From Neglectibacter sp. X58 (GTDB lineage: Bacteria > Bacillota > Clostridia > Oscillospirales > Acutalibacteraceae): 41,829 bases of DNA. The stretch spans positions 1-41,829 of the forward strand of contig NZ_QWEO01000022.1 of the NCBI RefSeq assembly GCF_009936035.1, given 5' to 3'. Positions 17,472 to 26,184 of this stretch are shown here, piece by piece. The stretch's first letter is position 1. Every line of letters starts with the position of its first letter. Position numbers and translations under genes: made by a program. The notes below the pieces were generated by a model. It was not told the DNA's origin, searched no databases, and worked only from the letters and a program-made list of their open reading frames with translations.

Positions 17472-18806
17472 TTATGTCGTTAATTGTTTACAGAGCAAGG
17501 CAGTAGACGTGAACACCCCGTTTTCATAGCGGTTTTGAAGGGAGCCGCCGTACTTTTTAGCTGTATCCCGGATGTTTTTCAGGCCAAGGCCATGCCAAAA
17601 GGCATCTTCCAGCTTTGTGGTGGCAAGCTGGCTGTTATGTAGGAAGGGGTCTTCTTGTACGGAATTACTTACCTGGAACAGTACAAAATCCTCCTGCTGG
17701 CGGATTTCTACAGAAACAAATCGTTTATCTCTTTCTGCTATTTTTTCACATGCCTCTAGTGCATTTTCAATTTGATTGGACAAGATTGCACATATGTCCA
17801 CAGGTGAAAAAGAATCCAGGTCCCCAGATCTCACTCGATATTTGAAAGCTACTCCCTTTCCCAAAGCCTGCACATGTTGATAATTTATGATTGCGTCTAC
17901 TATATCACAGCCACTGCAGCAGAGTTTGAGCTCTTGGTAAGAAGTATCCAAAAGGGATCCCACATATTCATTTATCCGCTCAGCTTGGCCTTTGGCCGCC
18001 ATCCCACGGATCGCAACGAGGTGATGATGAAAGTCGTGTAGGCGCTTTGCATTGTCCTGAGCATTTTTATGCATCTGCTGATAATTCTGCTCAAGCATTT
18101 GATTGCTGCTTTGCAGTAGTTCATTGGTAAAGCGTTCTCGTTCCATTTCAGTTATAGAAAATAGCGCAATGATGACAGCAATCAAGAAACAAAGAAGGTA
18201 GGTAAACGAAATGATGGATGCGCCTTGCAATGTGGCATAATCTCCGTATATTGTCATGCTGAACAACATCTGCATGGTTGTGTAAGAAAGCCCGCAGGTA
18301 ACGAGGAGTAAAATCAAGTGTTTCTTCCTGAGCGCCTGGATTTTCCCAATCTGGTGTCTCAGGAGGAAGTATAGAACGACGTTAAATAGTTTGTCCGATG
18401 CAATAAACAGGAATCTCTGCCACCGGGGTTCAAGAAGAAAGAAAAAAGTTTCTTTAGGATTCCCGCTAATCAGCCCAATTCCTAGGGTTATGAGATAATC
18501 AAATGTCTGGATAACAAACATTGCCATGATGCCCGCAGTGCCTCGCAATAAAATGCTTCCACTTGATATAAGCACAGATATACCGACCGCTAATATTATT
18601 GCACCGACCGGCGTCAAAAACGAAAAGAGGGACAGTTTATTCATCAAGGTGACGTAGATAGACATCAATGTTGTGAACAATACCACCAGAAAAAGGTGCT
18701 TTTTATCAGAATGTTTTCTTTCCCCCGCTGCCACAACCGTAGAAAGAATAACTCCACATTCCATAAATGTTGCAACAAACTCCATAAACTGGGCAAAAGT
18801 TTCCAT
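17472..18806 (-). CDS. AgrC-like GHKL sensor histidine kinase
   Basis: A 444-aa sensor of the HPK10 type. The N-terminal 215 residues contain six or seven membrane helices, the pheromone-sensing part in AgrC. A coiled coil leads to the phospho-acceptor region (LHDFHHHLVAIRG). The ATP-binding domain has an N-box (ILSNQIENALEACEK) and a G-box (WHGLGLKNIRDTAKKYGGS). GGGGGAG precedes the ATG at 18806. The gene starts one base after the response regulator stop, so they form a coupled pair. Confidence 0.92.
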   Translation of the reverse strand: METFAQFMEFVATFMECGVILSTVVAAGERKHSDKKHLFLVVLFTTLMSIYVTLMNKLSLFSFLTPVGAIILAVGISVLISSGSILLRGTAGIMAMFVIQTFDYLITLGIGLISGNPKETFFFLLEPRWQRFLFIASDKLFNVVLYFLLRHQIGKIQALRKKHLILLLVTCGLSYTTMQMLFSMTIYGDYATLQGASIISFTYLLCFLIAVIIALFSITEMERERFTNELLQSSNQMLEQNYQQMHKNAQDNAKRLHDFHHHLVAIRGMAAKGQAERINEYVGSLLDTSYQELKLCCSGCDIVDAIINYQHVQALGKGVAFKYRVRSGDLDSFSPVDICAILSNQIENALEACEKIAERDKRFVSVEIRQQEDFVLFQVSNSVQEDPFLHNSQLATTKLEDAFWHGLGLKNIRDTAKKYGGSLQNRYENGVFTSTALLCKQLTT

Positions 18807-18807
18807 T

Positions 18808-19521
18808 TTATCTCCCCCAAAGGTTTATGATGGCCTCTTTTACTTTTGGCAGCATGGGCCGGCTGATAGGGAGCCGCTCTCCGTTTTTCAGCACCATCCA
18901 ATAGCCGTCTATCCCCCGGGCATAGTCCAAGTTGATAAAGCAGCTTCTTTCTGTAAAGGTAAAGCGTGGGTCATCAATTTGCTCAAATAATTCCTTCAGC
19001 CCGCGGTTATCCTGAATATTTCCCTGGCGGGTAGTAGTAATGAGCACACAACGTCGGCTTTTCCGCACGTACATTATGTCCTGGTACAGTACACGGGTAA
19101 AATTATTATAGTGCTGTATGAGCAGACATTGCTTGTCCGCTTGTTTTAAGGCTTCCAAGGCTTCTTCCAGCGCCTCTGGCAGAGCTTCGGCCAACTCCAG
19201 TTTCGCAATGTATCGCAAGGCGTTAACCTTATAGCCCTCCCTGGCCTGCTCAAGATGCAAAGTGAGAAAAATCACAATGGCGTTTGGCTGATACTGCCGC
19301 ACTTTTTTCGCCACGGCAAAGCCGTCCATGTCGGACATCTCCACATCCAGAATGTAAATGTCAAATCGGTCTCCGTCGGAGACCGACGCTGCTAGTACTT
19401 CTCCACTTGTAAAAGTCTTAGTGGCGGCACTTACGCTAGCATTTTCCATGAATGTCAAGATGTGACGGTTGATTTCCAGAAGAATCTCCTTATCGTCATC
19501 GCAAAGGGCTATATTTACCAT
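18808..19521 (-). CDS. AgrA-like LytTR response regulator
   Basis: A 237-aa protein with a receiver domain: acidic cluster LCDDD, phospho-acceptor Asp in YILDVEMSDMDG, conserved threonine in IFLT. A LytTR DNA-binding domain follows (about 135-235, with DIMYVRKSRR and FTFTERSCFINLDY). The usual lysine-proline after the receiver is K-L here (RYIAKLELAEAL). I chose ATG 19521, where similarity starts, over the upstream frame. LytTR regulators bind pairs of short direct repeats, often at their own promoters. Confidence 0.92.
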   Translation of the reverse strand: MVNIALCDDDKEILLEINRHILTFMENASVSAATKTFTSGEVLAASVSDGDRFDIYILDVEMSDMDGFAVAKKVRQYQPNAIVIFLTLHLEQAREGYKVNALRYIAKLELAEALPEALEEALEALKQADKQCLLIQHYNNFTRVLYQDIMYVRKSRRCVLITTTRQGNIQDNRGLKELFEQIDDPRFTFTERSCFINLDYARGIDGYWMVLKNGERLPISRPMLPKVKEAIINLWGR

Positions 19522-19522
19522 G

Positions 19523-20041
19523 TCAAGGTTTCCTTTCAGTTTGTGCAAAAGCATATGTGCTCTTCCGGTTAATGTCAAACCAGCGGGTCGAACCTTCCGC
19601 TATCACAAGTACGTACAAATCATTTAGGCTCCTGCGGCTATAAGGGTTCAAATTGCTGTTATAGGTGTAAAGACCGGATAGGCCCGTATGGATTGTTTGC
19701 TCAATCTTTGAAAGCACCTCCGCTATAGAGGATGTATGGTATTTCGATGCAGTCCAGCGGGGAATGCATTGGCGGATATGCCACTGGTCAGGTGAGTATG
19801 TGGCTAGGGGTTGCGGGGCATAGCTAAGTAATATAAGCAATTCTGCTTCCTTCCAATTATCCATTTGAATGTATAAAGGCAGCAGATCATAAAAGTCACA
19901 GCCCGAATAATCCAGAAGTTTTAAAACATCGAATAGACCTTTGCGAATTTCTGGTCTAGGGTCTTCCAGTTCCAAATGTATTAGGCTATCCAAAAATCTC
20001 TCTACTGTGCTTTTTGTTGTGCAAGTGTAGGGCGAAACCAT
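19523..20041 (-). CDS. Uncharacterised protein at the head of the agr operon
   Basis: A 172-aa protein of unrecognised family. It is soluble, with alternating acidic and hydrophobic helices (EDPRPEIRKGLFDVLKLLD, LLPLYIQMDNWKEAELLIL) that recall helical repeat proteins. No signal peptide. The start is ambiguous: ATG 20041 has GAGG 9 bases upstream, while ATG 20056 has no ribosome binding site. It ends one base before the response regulator start and so belongs to the same transcript. Confidence 0.6.
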   Translation of the reverse strand: MVSPYTCTTKSTVERFLDSLIHLELEDPRPEIRKGLFDVLKLLDYSGCDFYDLLPLYIQMDNWKEAELLILLSYAPQPLATYSPDQWHIRQCIPRWTASKYHTSSIAEVLSKIEQTIHTGLSGLYTYNSNLNPYSRRSLNDLYVLVIAEGSTRWFDINRKSTYAFAQTERKP

Positions 20042-20110
20042 GTGTGCAAACCTCATTTCATTTTTATTCGGCTTAGCAGGGCGAAGTGAGCCGCCAGCCT
20101 TTCAAAGCAC

Positions 20111-20157
20111 ATTATACGCCTAATTAAATAGTAAATATATAATTACTTATACTTAAT
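20111..20157. promoter_or_regulatory. Divergent regulatory region: agr operon / XRE regulator
   Basis: A TATAAT box on the minus strand (20111-20116) faces the agr operon without a good -35 box, suggesting activator dependence. Next to it, 20122-20157 is an A/T-rich imperfect dyad (ATTAAATAGTAAAT against ATTAAGTATAAGTAAT). It is a candidate binding site for the LytTR regulator or the divergent XRE protein. Confidence 0.45.
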
Positions 20158-20212
20158 GGCGTGAAATCCTGTTTGTTGGTAAAATATAGGGTACAAGGGG
20201 AGAGGTGGGCAC

Positions 20213-20542
20213 ATGGAAATGTCTCTTGGGAAACGAATCCGTGAACTGCGGACTATGAAAAACTTGTCGCAGGAAGCAGTTGCGGAAAAGTGCAACGTCT
20301 CAACTCCGGCCGTCTCTCATTGGGAGACAGATAGCAGCAGTCCTAACAAGGCACATCGCAAGCTGCTGGCAGATGCGTTGGGCGTTCATGAAAATGATTT
20401 GTATGTTGCCCCGGAGATTCCTGTACCGCAACATGTATTGATTTCCGAAATCGTGGACTGCCTGAAAGACATGACAGACGAGGAATTGCGGTTTGTGCTG
20501 ACTGTAGTCCAAGCGGCGCGGAATCTTACTAACCGCAACTAA
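20213..20542 (+). CDS. XRE family helix-turn-helix regulator
   Basis: A 109-aa protein. The HTH_3 domain (residues 5-65) has the pattern RIRELRTMKNLSQEAVAEKC, then VSTPAVSHWETD, and LADALGVHENDLY. The C-terminal 40 residues (CLKDMTDEELRFVLTVVQ) are likely a dimerisation helix. The ATG at 20213 is preceded by GAGAGG at 7 bases. It diverges from the agr operon and precedes the secreted-protein operon, so it could regulate either. A strong terminator follows. Confidence 0.9.
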   Translation: MEMSLGKRIRELRTMKNLSQEAVAEKCNVSTPAVSHWETDSSSPNKAHRKLLADALGVHENDLYVAPEIPVPQHVLISEIVDCLKDMTDEELRFVLTVVQAARNLTNRN

Positions 20543-20610
20543 TATTATAGCAGATTTCCTCCGCATTTCAGTAGTTTGTCGTAAATTATAGGATTTTCTG
20601 TACCAAATTG

Positions 20611-20649
20611 AAAAGGGAGTATGGCTGATAAGCTATGCTCCCTTTTTGT
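20611..20649 (+). terminator. Terminator after the XRE gene
   Basis: A 9-bp stem AAAAGGGAG / CTCCCTTTT with a U-rich tail, 68 bases past the XRE stop. Confidence 0.85.
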
Positions 20650-20719
20650 TTTACAATTCACACCGTGCAATTGACAATTCAAACAAAATTCCTGATTTTT
20701 AAAAATATATATGATACAC

Positions 20720-20878
20720 TATAGACAACACAGAGGATTCCCCAAAAGGAACCCGAGTGTTACCAGAAATGTTCGACTAAACCTCTGCCGGCTTCAAGCC
20801 AGAAAGAGATAGGTGATTCCGATGCAGTTGTAGTATTTCAGAAACGTGTTATGCAATTTTTGGAAAGAGGTTTAACCT
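20720..20878 (+). other. Structured leader of the secreted-protein operon
   Basis: About 160 bases ahead of the protease gene contain a closing stem AGAGG...CCTCT, an internal TTCCCC-AAAA-GGAA hairpin, a GGCTT-CAA-GCC hairpin and a conserved-looking tail (gataggtgattccgatgc). The arrangement resembles a small-molecule riboswitch aptamer, but it does not match a family I can name with confidence. Confidence 0.4.
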
Positions 20879-22138
20879 ATGTTAAAGAGAAAATTTGTCA
20901 GCAGAAAAGTAGTTTCTTTTTTACTCGCTTTTGTTTTTGCTTTGAGCACATTTATTCCAGTCCAAGCTGCTGAAATGGGAACTGAAAAGAATCTCGTCGC
21001 CAAGTATTCCGAACTAGGCGATAACGACTTGTTCGTAACAGAAGAAGTGGCAACCTATATCGCCAAATTCTTTATCAACGATATGGTTGCAACTGGTCAG
21101 ACTGAGTGGACCCAGCAAACAAATGTAGAGTCTGTTGTCGCATTGTATGATGAAACTGGAATGGACGTGATGGGGTATAGCATTGAGCTGAATCAAGGGT
21201 ACATTGTAGTTTCAGCGTATATCGACATGCCTTCAATTATTTTAGAATGGTCCGATGAAGCGGAACCTCTCTATCAGGAGAGTGAACCCGAAGAGATTGA
21301 AAAAGTCCTCTACACGAACACTTTAGAATACTATTGTGTTGATAAAGCTGGCGAACTCCGCACGGTTGATGGACTTGAGGTATCTCAAAATGAGCTTCAA
21401 GATTCTTTATCTAAAATGCGGGATGTTACTAATGTTGATGAAGATTTGATCCAGGATATTGTGGTTTCCAAAGAGCAGAATGCAAGTCTCATTTCCCCCC
21501 AGGATAATAGTTCTGGTCAAATTATTACAGATCCGTTTACGTATGCTAAAAACGTTTACGGCGGTACATGGTCAGCCCTCGAATGGGCAAACAATTGGGA
21601 AAATTACATGAACTTTTCTTCAACATCTGATTTCCTTTGGCACAATAACCATTGTGGCCCTACCGCAATTACCAATATTATCAAATCATATGGTAACAAA
21701 TATAATGTATCCTCTATTAAAAACAGCTCAAGTCAAAGTGTTTTTAATAGGTTAATGGATGTGAACGCTGAAAACGGTTACAATTATTTCAAGGAAAATG
21801 GGGATGGTGCCGGGACTACGGTTTCAACCACCAGCGATTTTATTAAAAAGGGATTCAAAAAATTCAACGTAAATGTGCAAGTTTATGGGATGTATTCGCC
21901 TACATACCAAGATATCAAAAATGCCACTACTGGGAACAGGTTGATGTATCTGATTGTATGGAACAATAAGCCATACGGAAATCATGCGGTTGTAGGGTAT
22001 GCTTATAACCGGTTGAAAAATCAAAAAGGTGATTTAAGCTCTTACTTAAAAATTGCCGATGGATGGAGCCATGAGGGCAGATACCTCCCCATTAGTACTC
22101 TGGCAAATGACAAGTATTATGAGGCGTATTTTGGTTAA
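20879..22138 (+). CDS. Secreted C39/C10-like cysteine protease
   Basis: A 419-aa protein. The signal peptide ends near VQA-AEMG (residue 30). Residues 85-115 resemble the streptopain prodomain (inhibitor) fold: VALYDETGMDVMGYSIEL and GYIVVSA. The C-terminal half carries a papain-like triad: C259 in NNHCGPTAI, H369 in YGNHAVVGYAY and D394 in KIADGW. No LPXTG or SLH anchor. It is the first gene of an AT-rich plus-strand operon. Autocatalytic activation and an extracellular target are likely by family analogy; the exact substrate is unknown. Confidence 0.8.
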   Translation: MLKRKFVSRKVVSFLLAFVFALSTFIPVQAAEMGTEKNLVAKYSELGDNDLFVTEEVATYIAKFFINDMVATGQTEWTQQTNVESVVALYDETGMDVMGYSIELNQGYIVVSAYIDMPSIILEWSDEAEPLYQESEPEEIEKVLYTNTLEYYCVDKAGELRTVDGLEVSQNELQDSLSKMRDVTNVDEDLIQDIVVSKEQNASLISPQDNSSGQIITDPFTYAKNVYGGTWSALEWANNWENYMNFSSTSDFLWHNNHCGPTAITNIIKSYGNKYNVSSIKNSSSQSVFNRLMDVNAENGYNYFKENGDGAGTTVSTTSDFIKKGFKKFNVNVQVYGMYSPTYQDIKNATTGNRLMYLIVWNNKPYGNHAVVGYAYNRLKNQKGDLSSYLKIADGWSHEGRYLPISTLANDKYYEAYFG

Positions 22139-22155
22139 TCGGGAGAGACTAATAT

Positions 22156-23199
22156 ATGAATCTAAAACGTTGTTTCATGTGTATGACCGTGTTGATTTTA
22201 TCATTGACGATGCCGTTTACTACCTCAAATATTTGTAGTGCATGTGAAGAAGGACAATATGATACCTTGTCAGGAATACTGTCCTCTAAAGACGGACTGG
22301 ATTTTCATCTCCTTTCCAACGATATTGTACGTATTATTGTAACAAATGGTAATACCGGCCGTACCATTTATCTTGAAAGTGATAAAGATTTGGATAAAGT
22401 CGTTGGATGTTTAAACTCTTTTCATTACAAAAGCAAGATAGAAGCAACAGAATCAGTTGGATATCAATATATGCTTCGAATTGAGTTCAATGAATCTGAT
22501 AATCCGCCTTTATCGTTCCAGTTTACCCCCAATAGTATTTTGGTGGATGGTGAATGGCTCATAAGTGATGAACCTTTGCTTTCGGGAATTGTATCTCTCC
22601 TTCCCGAAGACGCTATTTACTTGTTTGAGGATGTTTCGTCCGATGACTACTGGTATAATGATATAAAAGATTCTGTGGAACATGGAATCCTTTGTGGAAT
22701 TTCAGACACGCATTTTGCTCCACAGGCTTCACTAAACCGTGCTATGGCAGTTACTGTTCTTCATCGTTTGGCCGGCTGCCCAGACGAACAGGGCGGCCTT
22801 CCTTTTCAAGATGTTGAAAGAGATGCTTGGTACAAAAAAGCAGTGGATTGGGCATCTGGGGCAGAAATAGTTTCTGGTACGGGAAAGATGTTATTTTCAC
22901 CAAGCAGTCCTGTGACTAGAGAGCAGATTGCCTTGATGATGTACAAATATGCCCAGCTCAAATCTTGTGCAAACGCAAATGGCAATCTTGTGAACTATCC
23001 CGATGCGGATCAAGTTAGTTCATGGGCCAAAGAAGCTGTGGAGTGGGTGACTCGTGCTGGAATCATCCAATGCAAGCTTGACATATCTTCCCAAAAGGCA
23101 ATCATTTTAGATCCGCAGGGGAACGTTTCCCGCGCCGAAGCGGCCGGGATGATAAGAAGATTTCATTCTTATCTTGACTCTGCAAATGGCGCCGTGTAA
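22156..23199 (+). CDS. S-layer homology (SLH) domain protein
   Basis: A 347-aa protein. The N-terminal signal segment (about 1-26, with cysteines) could be a lipoprotein or a classical signal. Residues 30-150 are an unrecognised domain. Three SLH repeats follow at about 155-215 (DVSSDDYWYNDIKDSVEHGI), 215-275 (QDVERDAWYKKAVDWASG) and 280-345 (PDADQVSSWAKEAVEWVTRA). SLH repeats bind pyruvylated cell-wall polymer, so it is displayed on the surface. GGGAGAG precedes its ATG, 17 bases after the protease stop, so it is in the same operon. Confidence 0.88.
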   Translation: MNLKRCFMCMTVLILSLTMPFTTSNICSACEEGQYDTLSGILSSKDGLDFHLLSNDIVRIIVTNGNTGRTIYLESDKDLDKVVGCLNSFHYKSKIEATESVGYQYMLRIEFNESDNPPLSFQFTPNSILVDGEWLISDEPLLSGIVSLLPEDAIYLFEDVSSDDYWYNDIKDSVEHGILCGISDTHFAPQASLNRAMAVTVLHRLAGCPDEQGGLPFQDVERDAWYKKAVDWASGAEIVSGTGKMLFSPSSPVTREQIALMMYKYAQLKSCANANGNLVNYPDADQVSSWAKEAVEWVTRAGIIQCKLDISSQKAIILDPQGNVSRAEAAGMIRRFHSYLDSANGAV

Positions 23200-23252
23200 T
23201 AGCAAATTTGTTGCCAAACATTGAACATTAAATTCTGAGAGAAAGTGTAAAC

Positions 23253-23771
23253 ATGAACAAAATTAGACGAATGTTAGCTATGTGTCTGGCGTGTGCATTG
23301 TTATTGTCTGCAATGGCGCTTCCAGCGAGCGCAAATAACAACACTGATACGGATTTCATGATTGCAATTACAGTTCCTGGGAAAATACATAAAAATTCCA
23401 AAACAGTGCAACGAGCGAAATATGACGCATCTTCTTCCTATATCAATTATGGTACGTGGGCAAACGGAACTCCAGCATGGGGAGTAAACCAATTCGAGGC
23501 TTTCATATATGATTCGCGAACCTATGGTGGGAAATTTGAAGATTGCTCTAGTGAAACATATAATGGATATAAGCGTTCAAGAGCAATTGTAAACTTTGGG
23601 ACAAGGGGCCTGATTCGTCAGGATATTTGGGAGAAGTTTTATAAAAATGATAACGTTTATCCCTATGGACAGATTTACGGGGCAAGTGTTGGCTATGCGG
23701 GCCGTGCTGAGGGATGTTGGAGTGTGGATAGTGTAGGAGACCATTATCAATATTACAATTACGTTCTATAA
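23253..23771 (+). CDS. Small secreted protein, possibly DUF2712-like
   Basis: A 172-aa protein. A clear signal peptide (MNKIRRMLAMCLACALLLSA, cleaved near ASA-NNNTD) is followed by about 145 residues rich in Tyr, Gly, Ser and Asn, suggesting a beta-rich secreted domain. It loosely resembles DUF2712 proteins, which often sit beside ABC-2 transporters. That is weak pattern recognition. The ribosome binding site is weak (GAGAG). A strong hairpin follows. Confidence 0.6.
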   Translation: MNKIRRMLAMCLACALLLSAMALPASANNNTDTDFMIAITVPGKIHKNSKTVQRAKYDASSSYINYGTWANGTPAWGVNQFEAFIYDSRTYGGKFEDCSSETYNGYKRSRAIVNFGTRGLIRQDIWEKFYKNDNVYPYGQIYGASVGYAGRAEGCWSVDSVGDHYQYYNYVL

Positions 23772-23785
23772 TTTCACATCAAGCT

Positions 23786-23822
23786 AAAGAATAAGGGTGA
23801 GTATATCTCACCTTTATTCTTT
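23786..23822 (+). terminator. Terminator or attenuator within the operon
   Basis: A 16-bp stem with a G-U pair (AAAGAATAAGGGTGAG / CTCACCTTTATTCTTT) lies just past the small secreted protein. It would make that gene better expressed than the transporter genes downstream. Confidence 0.75.
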
Positions 23823-23840
23823 AATACTGGAGGAGATATT

Positions 23841-24623
23841 GTGAAAAAACAAAGTATTCTGATGCTACTATCAATCTTTCTTTTTACCTTCTTTTCGGGC
23901 TGCTCATATGTAGATATTGACAATAATTTGCAAACTAGGATTCATCAGATAAACAGCAAAGAGGCGAGTTCTGCTCCAGATGGAAGAGCGTATGTGGAAG
24001 ATTCATCGCTTTCAGAAAACTATATTGATTTGAAAGGAATAGGTGGGGCCTTTTCTGCCTACAAAAATTATTCCGTTATTAATATGAATGGTGCAGAAAT
24101 AGCTACTATTGAGAAGGGAGAAGAAGGAGTGACGTATACCCTTAAATCAGTTCAACTATTTGATTCTATCTACACTTCAGATGTTGATATGTACGGTTGT
24201 CAAATAGATGATGTTGAATTCTTAGAGTCTACACCATTTATATTGGTAGAAATAGAAGCGTCATATATTGCTCCTTCTGATAAAAAGAAAGAAATCGTTG
24301 CTGATGCTAACGAAATATCCGGAATGGCAGTGGAAAGCCAACCAGGAAAGCAATTGCCAGAAGGAATGTTTCCGACAGTTGCTTACTTTAGCTTACGTCC
24401 CCCAAAAGATGATTCTGTCCTGGACTATCAACACAATTTCTTTTCCTACCGTATTAAAGATGGCGAACCTGTCAAGTTCCAGATCGGGTTGTTTTGTGGA
24501 CAATCATACATTGACAACAAAAACGTCTATTTGGAAGTCAACGCAAGTCCTTCTATCAAAGACAAGGTGACAGGCGACACTACACGCAAACTATTTGTCC
24601 TGTTTCCAGAAAGTGAGGAATGA
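23841..24623 (+). CDS. Lipoprotein of unknown function
   Basis: A 260-aa protein with a lipobox (LFTFFSGC, Cys21), so it is anchored to the outer face of the membrane. The mature part is acidic and beta-rich (for example YVEDSSLSENYIDLKG and FILVEIEASYIAP). It resembles the uncharacterised lipoproteins that accompany ABC-2 permeases in Clostridia, perhaps DUF5027-like. GGAGGAG precedes the GTG/ATG region; the start codon is GTG 23841. It ends one base before the permease start. Confidence 0.7.
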   Translation: MKKQSILMLLSIFLFTFFSGCSYVDIDNNLQTRIHQINSKEASSAPDGRAYVEDSSLSENYIDLKGIGGAFSAYKNYSVINMNGAEIATIEKGEEGVTYTLKSVQLFDSIYTSDVDMYGCQIDDVEFLESTPFILVEIEASYIAPSDKKKEIVADANEISGMAVESQPGKQLPEGMFPTVAYFSLRPPKDDSVLDYQHNFFSYRIKDGEPVKFQIGLFCGQSYIDNKNVYLEVNASPSIKDKVTGDTTRKLFVLFPESEE

Positions 24624-24624
24624 T

Positions 24625-25512
24625 ATGGAACAATTCAGTCATGTAGTTGGAATGGAGCTAAAAAAGGCTTTCTGCTCGAAAAAGTTTCTTTTTGGAATGT
24701 GTTTGTTGCTATTATTCTCAATCCTAAGTGCTGTTTATATGATCGAGAGCCGGGCAGGATACAATCCGGACGCTATTCTCGCTGGTATGAAAGATGGAAA
24801 GTTTACCCGCAATCCCGATTTGGCCCTTTTCACGTTTTATAATTCCTGGATGGGTGGTGATGATCTCTCTTTGGCTTCCAGTCTCTTTTACACATTGCTT
24901 CCGGTAGGGGCAGCCCTTCCATTTGGATGGTCTTTTTATTTGGAGCGGAAGACAGGCTATCTGAAAAATATTTACACACGGGTGGGCAAGGGAACTTATC
25001 TGGCTGGAAAAACCATTGCGGTTTTTTTGTCCGGTGCTGCGGTAGTAGCAATCGGATTGGTTGTAAACGTTATGCTTGTGTTCGCGAAAATTCCCGTGAT
25101 TACGCCCTTTGCGGGCTATAACTTTTACAACCATATCTATTTCTGCAACCTTTGGGCAGATCTATATTTTTCTGTTCCGTGGTTATATGTACTGCTTTTT
25201 GTCTTACTAGATGTGTTCTATGGTGGAGTATTTGCCTTACTTACTTTTGCAGTTGGTTTCTTTTTTCGCAATATATTTGCAGTGTTGTTCACGCCCTTTT
25301 TGCTAATGCTTATGGCTGGCTATTTAGAAGGAATTTTTTTTAATAATCGCGTAGATTTTGTGCCAGCAGAATGGGTTCCCACATTATTCCTTCATCCCCA
25401 GGGAGTCCATTTTAAAATCATGGGCTGGGTCGTAGCTCTGGTGACAGTATTGTTACTGGCCTTTTCTCTGCTTACGATCTACTTTCGAGGTGTGCGCTGT
25501 GAAACTATTTAG
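24625..25512 (+). CDS. ABC-2 type permease
   Basis: A 295-aa membrane protein with six predicted helices (about 25-43, 90-108, 140-165, 195-215, 220-250, 265-290) and the cytoplasmic element GWSFYLERKTGYLKNIYTR between helices, as in ABC-2 permeases that report reading direction to their ATPase. The ATG at 24625 is chosen; the track-length frame starts inside the lipoprotein gene. The following permease overlaps by 14 bases. Its ATPase partner is truncated downstream, so it is probably non-functional as a transporter here. Confidence 0.8.
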   Translation: MEQFSHVVGMELKKAFCSKKFLFGMCLLLLFSILSAVYMIESRAGYNPDAILAGMKDGKFTRNPDLALFTFYNSWMGGDDLSLASSLFYTLLPVGAALPFGWSFYLERKTGYLKNIYTRVGKGTYLAGKTIAVFLSGAAVVAIGLVVNVMLVFAKIPVITPFAGYNFYNHIYFCNLWADLYFSVPWLYVLLFVLLDVFYGGVFALLTFAVGFFFRNIFAVLFTPFLLMLMAGYLEGIFFNNRVDFVPAEWVPTLFLHPQGVHFKIMGWVVALVTVLLLAFSLLTIYFRGVRCETI

Positions 25513-25923
25513 CCACATTAAATTCGATTTGACTATCGGCTTATGGCGGCAAGGTATGTGGATTAAGTATCTTTTGTGGTGCGGTCTGCTTGCATTGGCT
25601 ACCTTGGAATTCTCCGGAAGGGTAACTTCTCTGAAAATTACCCAATGTACCTATGGGGACTATCTACTATACATTTTTGGTGGAATGCGTGAGTATATTC
25701 CCATACCGGGAGAACCCTTCCAGATCCCCTATCTATGGGCTGATCAACCATATTGGAATTCTCTACTTCACCCTCCACTATATGCACGACGATCTAAATG
25801 GTCTTGGTCAGCAGATGATTCTTCGTTCTAGGAGTAGGTCGGTATGGTGGATTTCCAAATGTATCTGGAACGGGGTAGTTGTGTCGCTTTTTTACCTAAT
25901 TGCCTGGGGAACAGTACTGCTTT
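25499..25923 (+). pseudogene. Second ABC permease, frameshifted and truncated
   Basis: From GTG 25499 the frame reads KLFSHIKFDLTIGLWRQG and a membrane helix up to about IPYLW (25740). Similarity then moves to another frame, giving INHIGILYFTLHYMHDDLNG, GQQMILRSRSRSVWWISKCI and a further helix. A one-base indel near 25735-25745 explains this. The frame breaks off near 25920, where ABC ATPase sequence begins, so the C-terminal part is deleted. Confidence 0.78.
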
Positions 25924-26184
25924 CGGCAACAACGTCTGGGAATTGCCGCAGCAATTTTAGAACGTCCTGCTCTTTTGCTGCTGGATGAACCCACAAACTC
26001 CTTGGATACCAGTGGTGTGAAATTAGTAAAGAACATTGTTCAGGAAGAAAGGGACAGGGGCGCTACGGTAGTACTCTCCTGTCACGATGGGACAATTTTA
26101 ATGGAACTGGCAGATGACATTCTGTCCATTGAGGGAGGAAAGTTGGTGTCCTCCCGTAAAACAGAAGAGGAGGTATTGACATGA
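25924..26184 (+). pseudogene. ABC transporter ATPase, 3' fragment
   Basis: Eighty-six codons starting in the signature region (RQQRLGIAAAIL). They include Walker B (LLLLDEPTNSLD), the switch histidine (LSCHDG) and a normal C-terminus. Walker A and about the first 130 residues are missing. The join with permease sequence suggests one deletion of the permease end plus the ATPase start. Its TGA overlaps the next ATG by 4 bases. Confidence 0.85.

Noticed and set aside
20720-20830. Cyclic-di-GMP or tetrahydrofolate riboswitch before the protease gene
   Set aside because: Some bases in the tail look similar, but the conserved core motifs of both classes are absent, so only a structured leader is reported.
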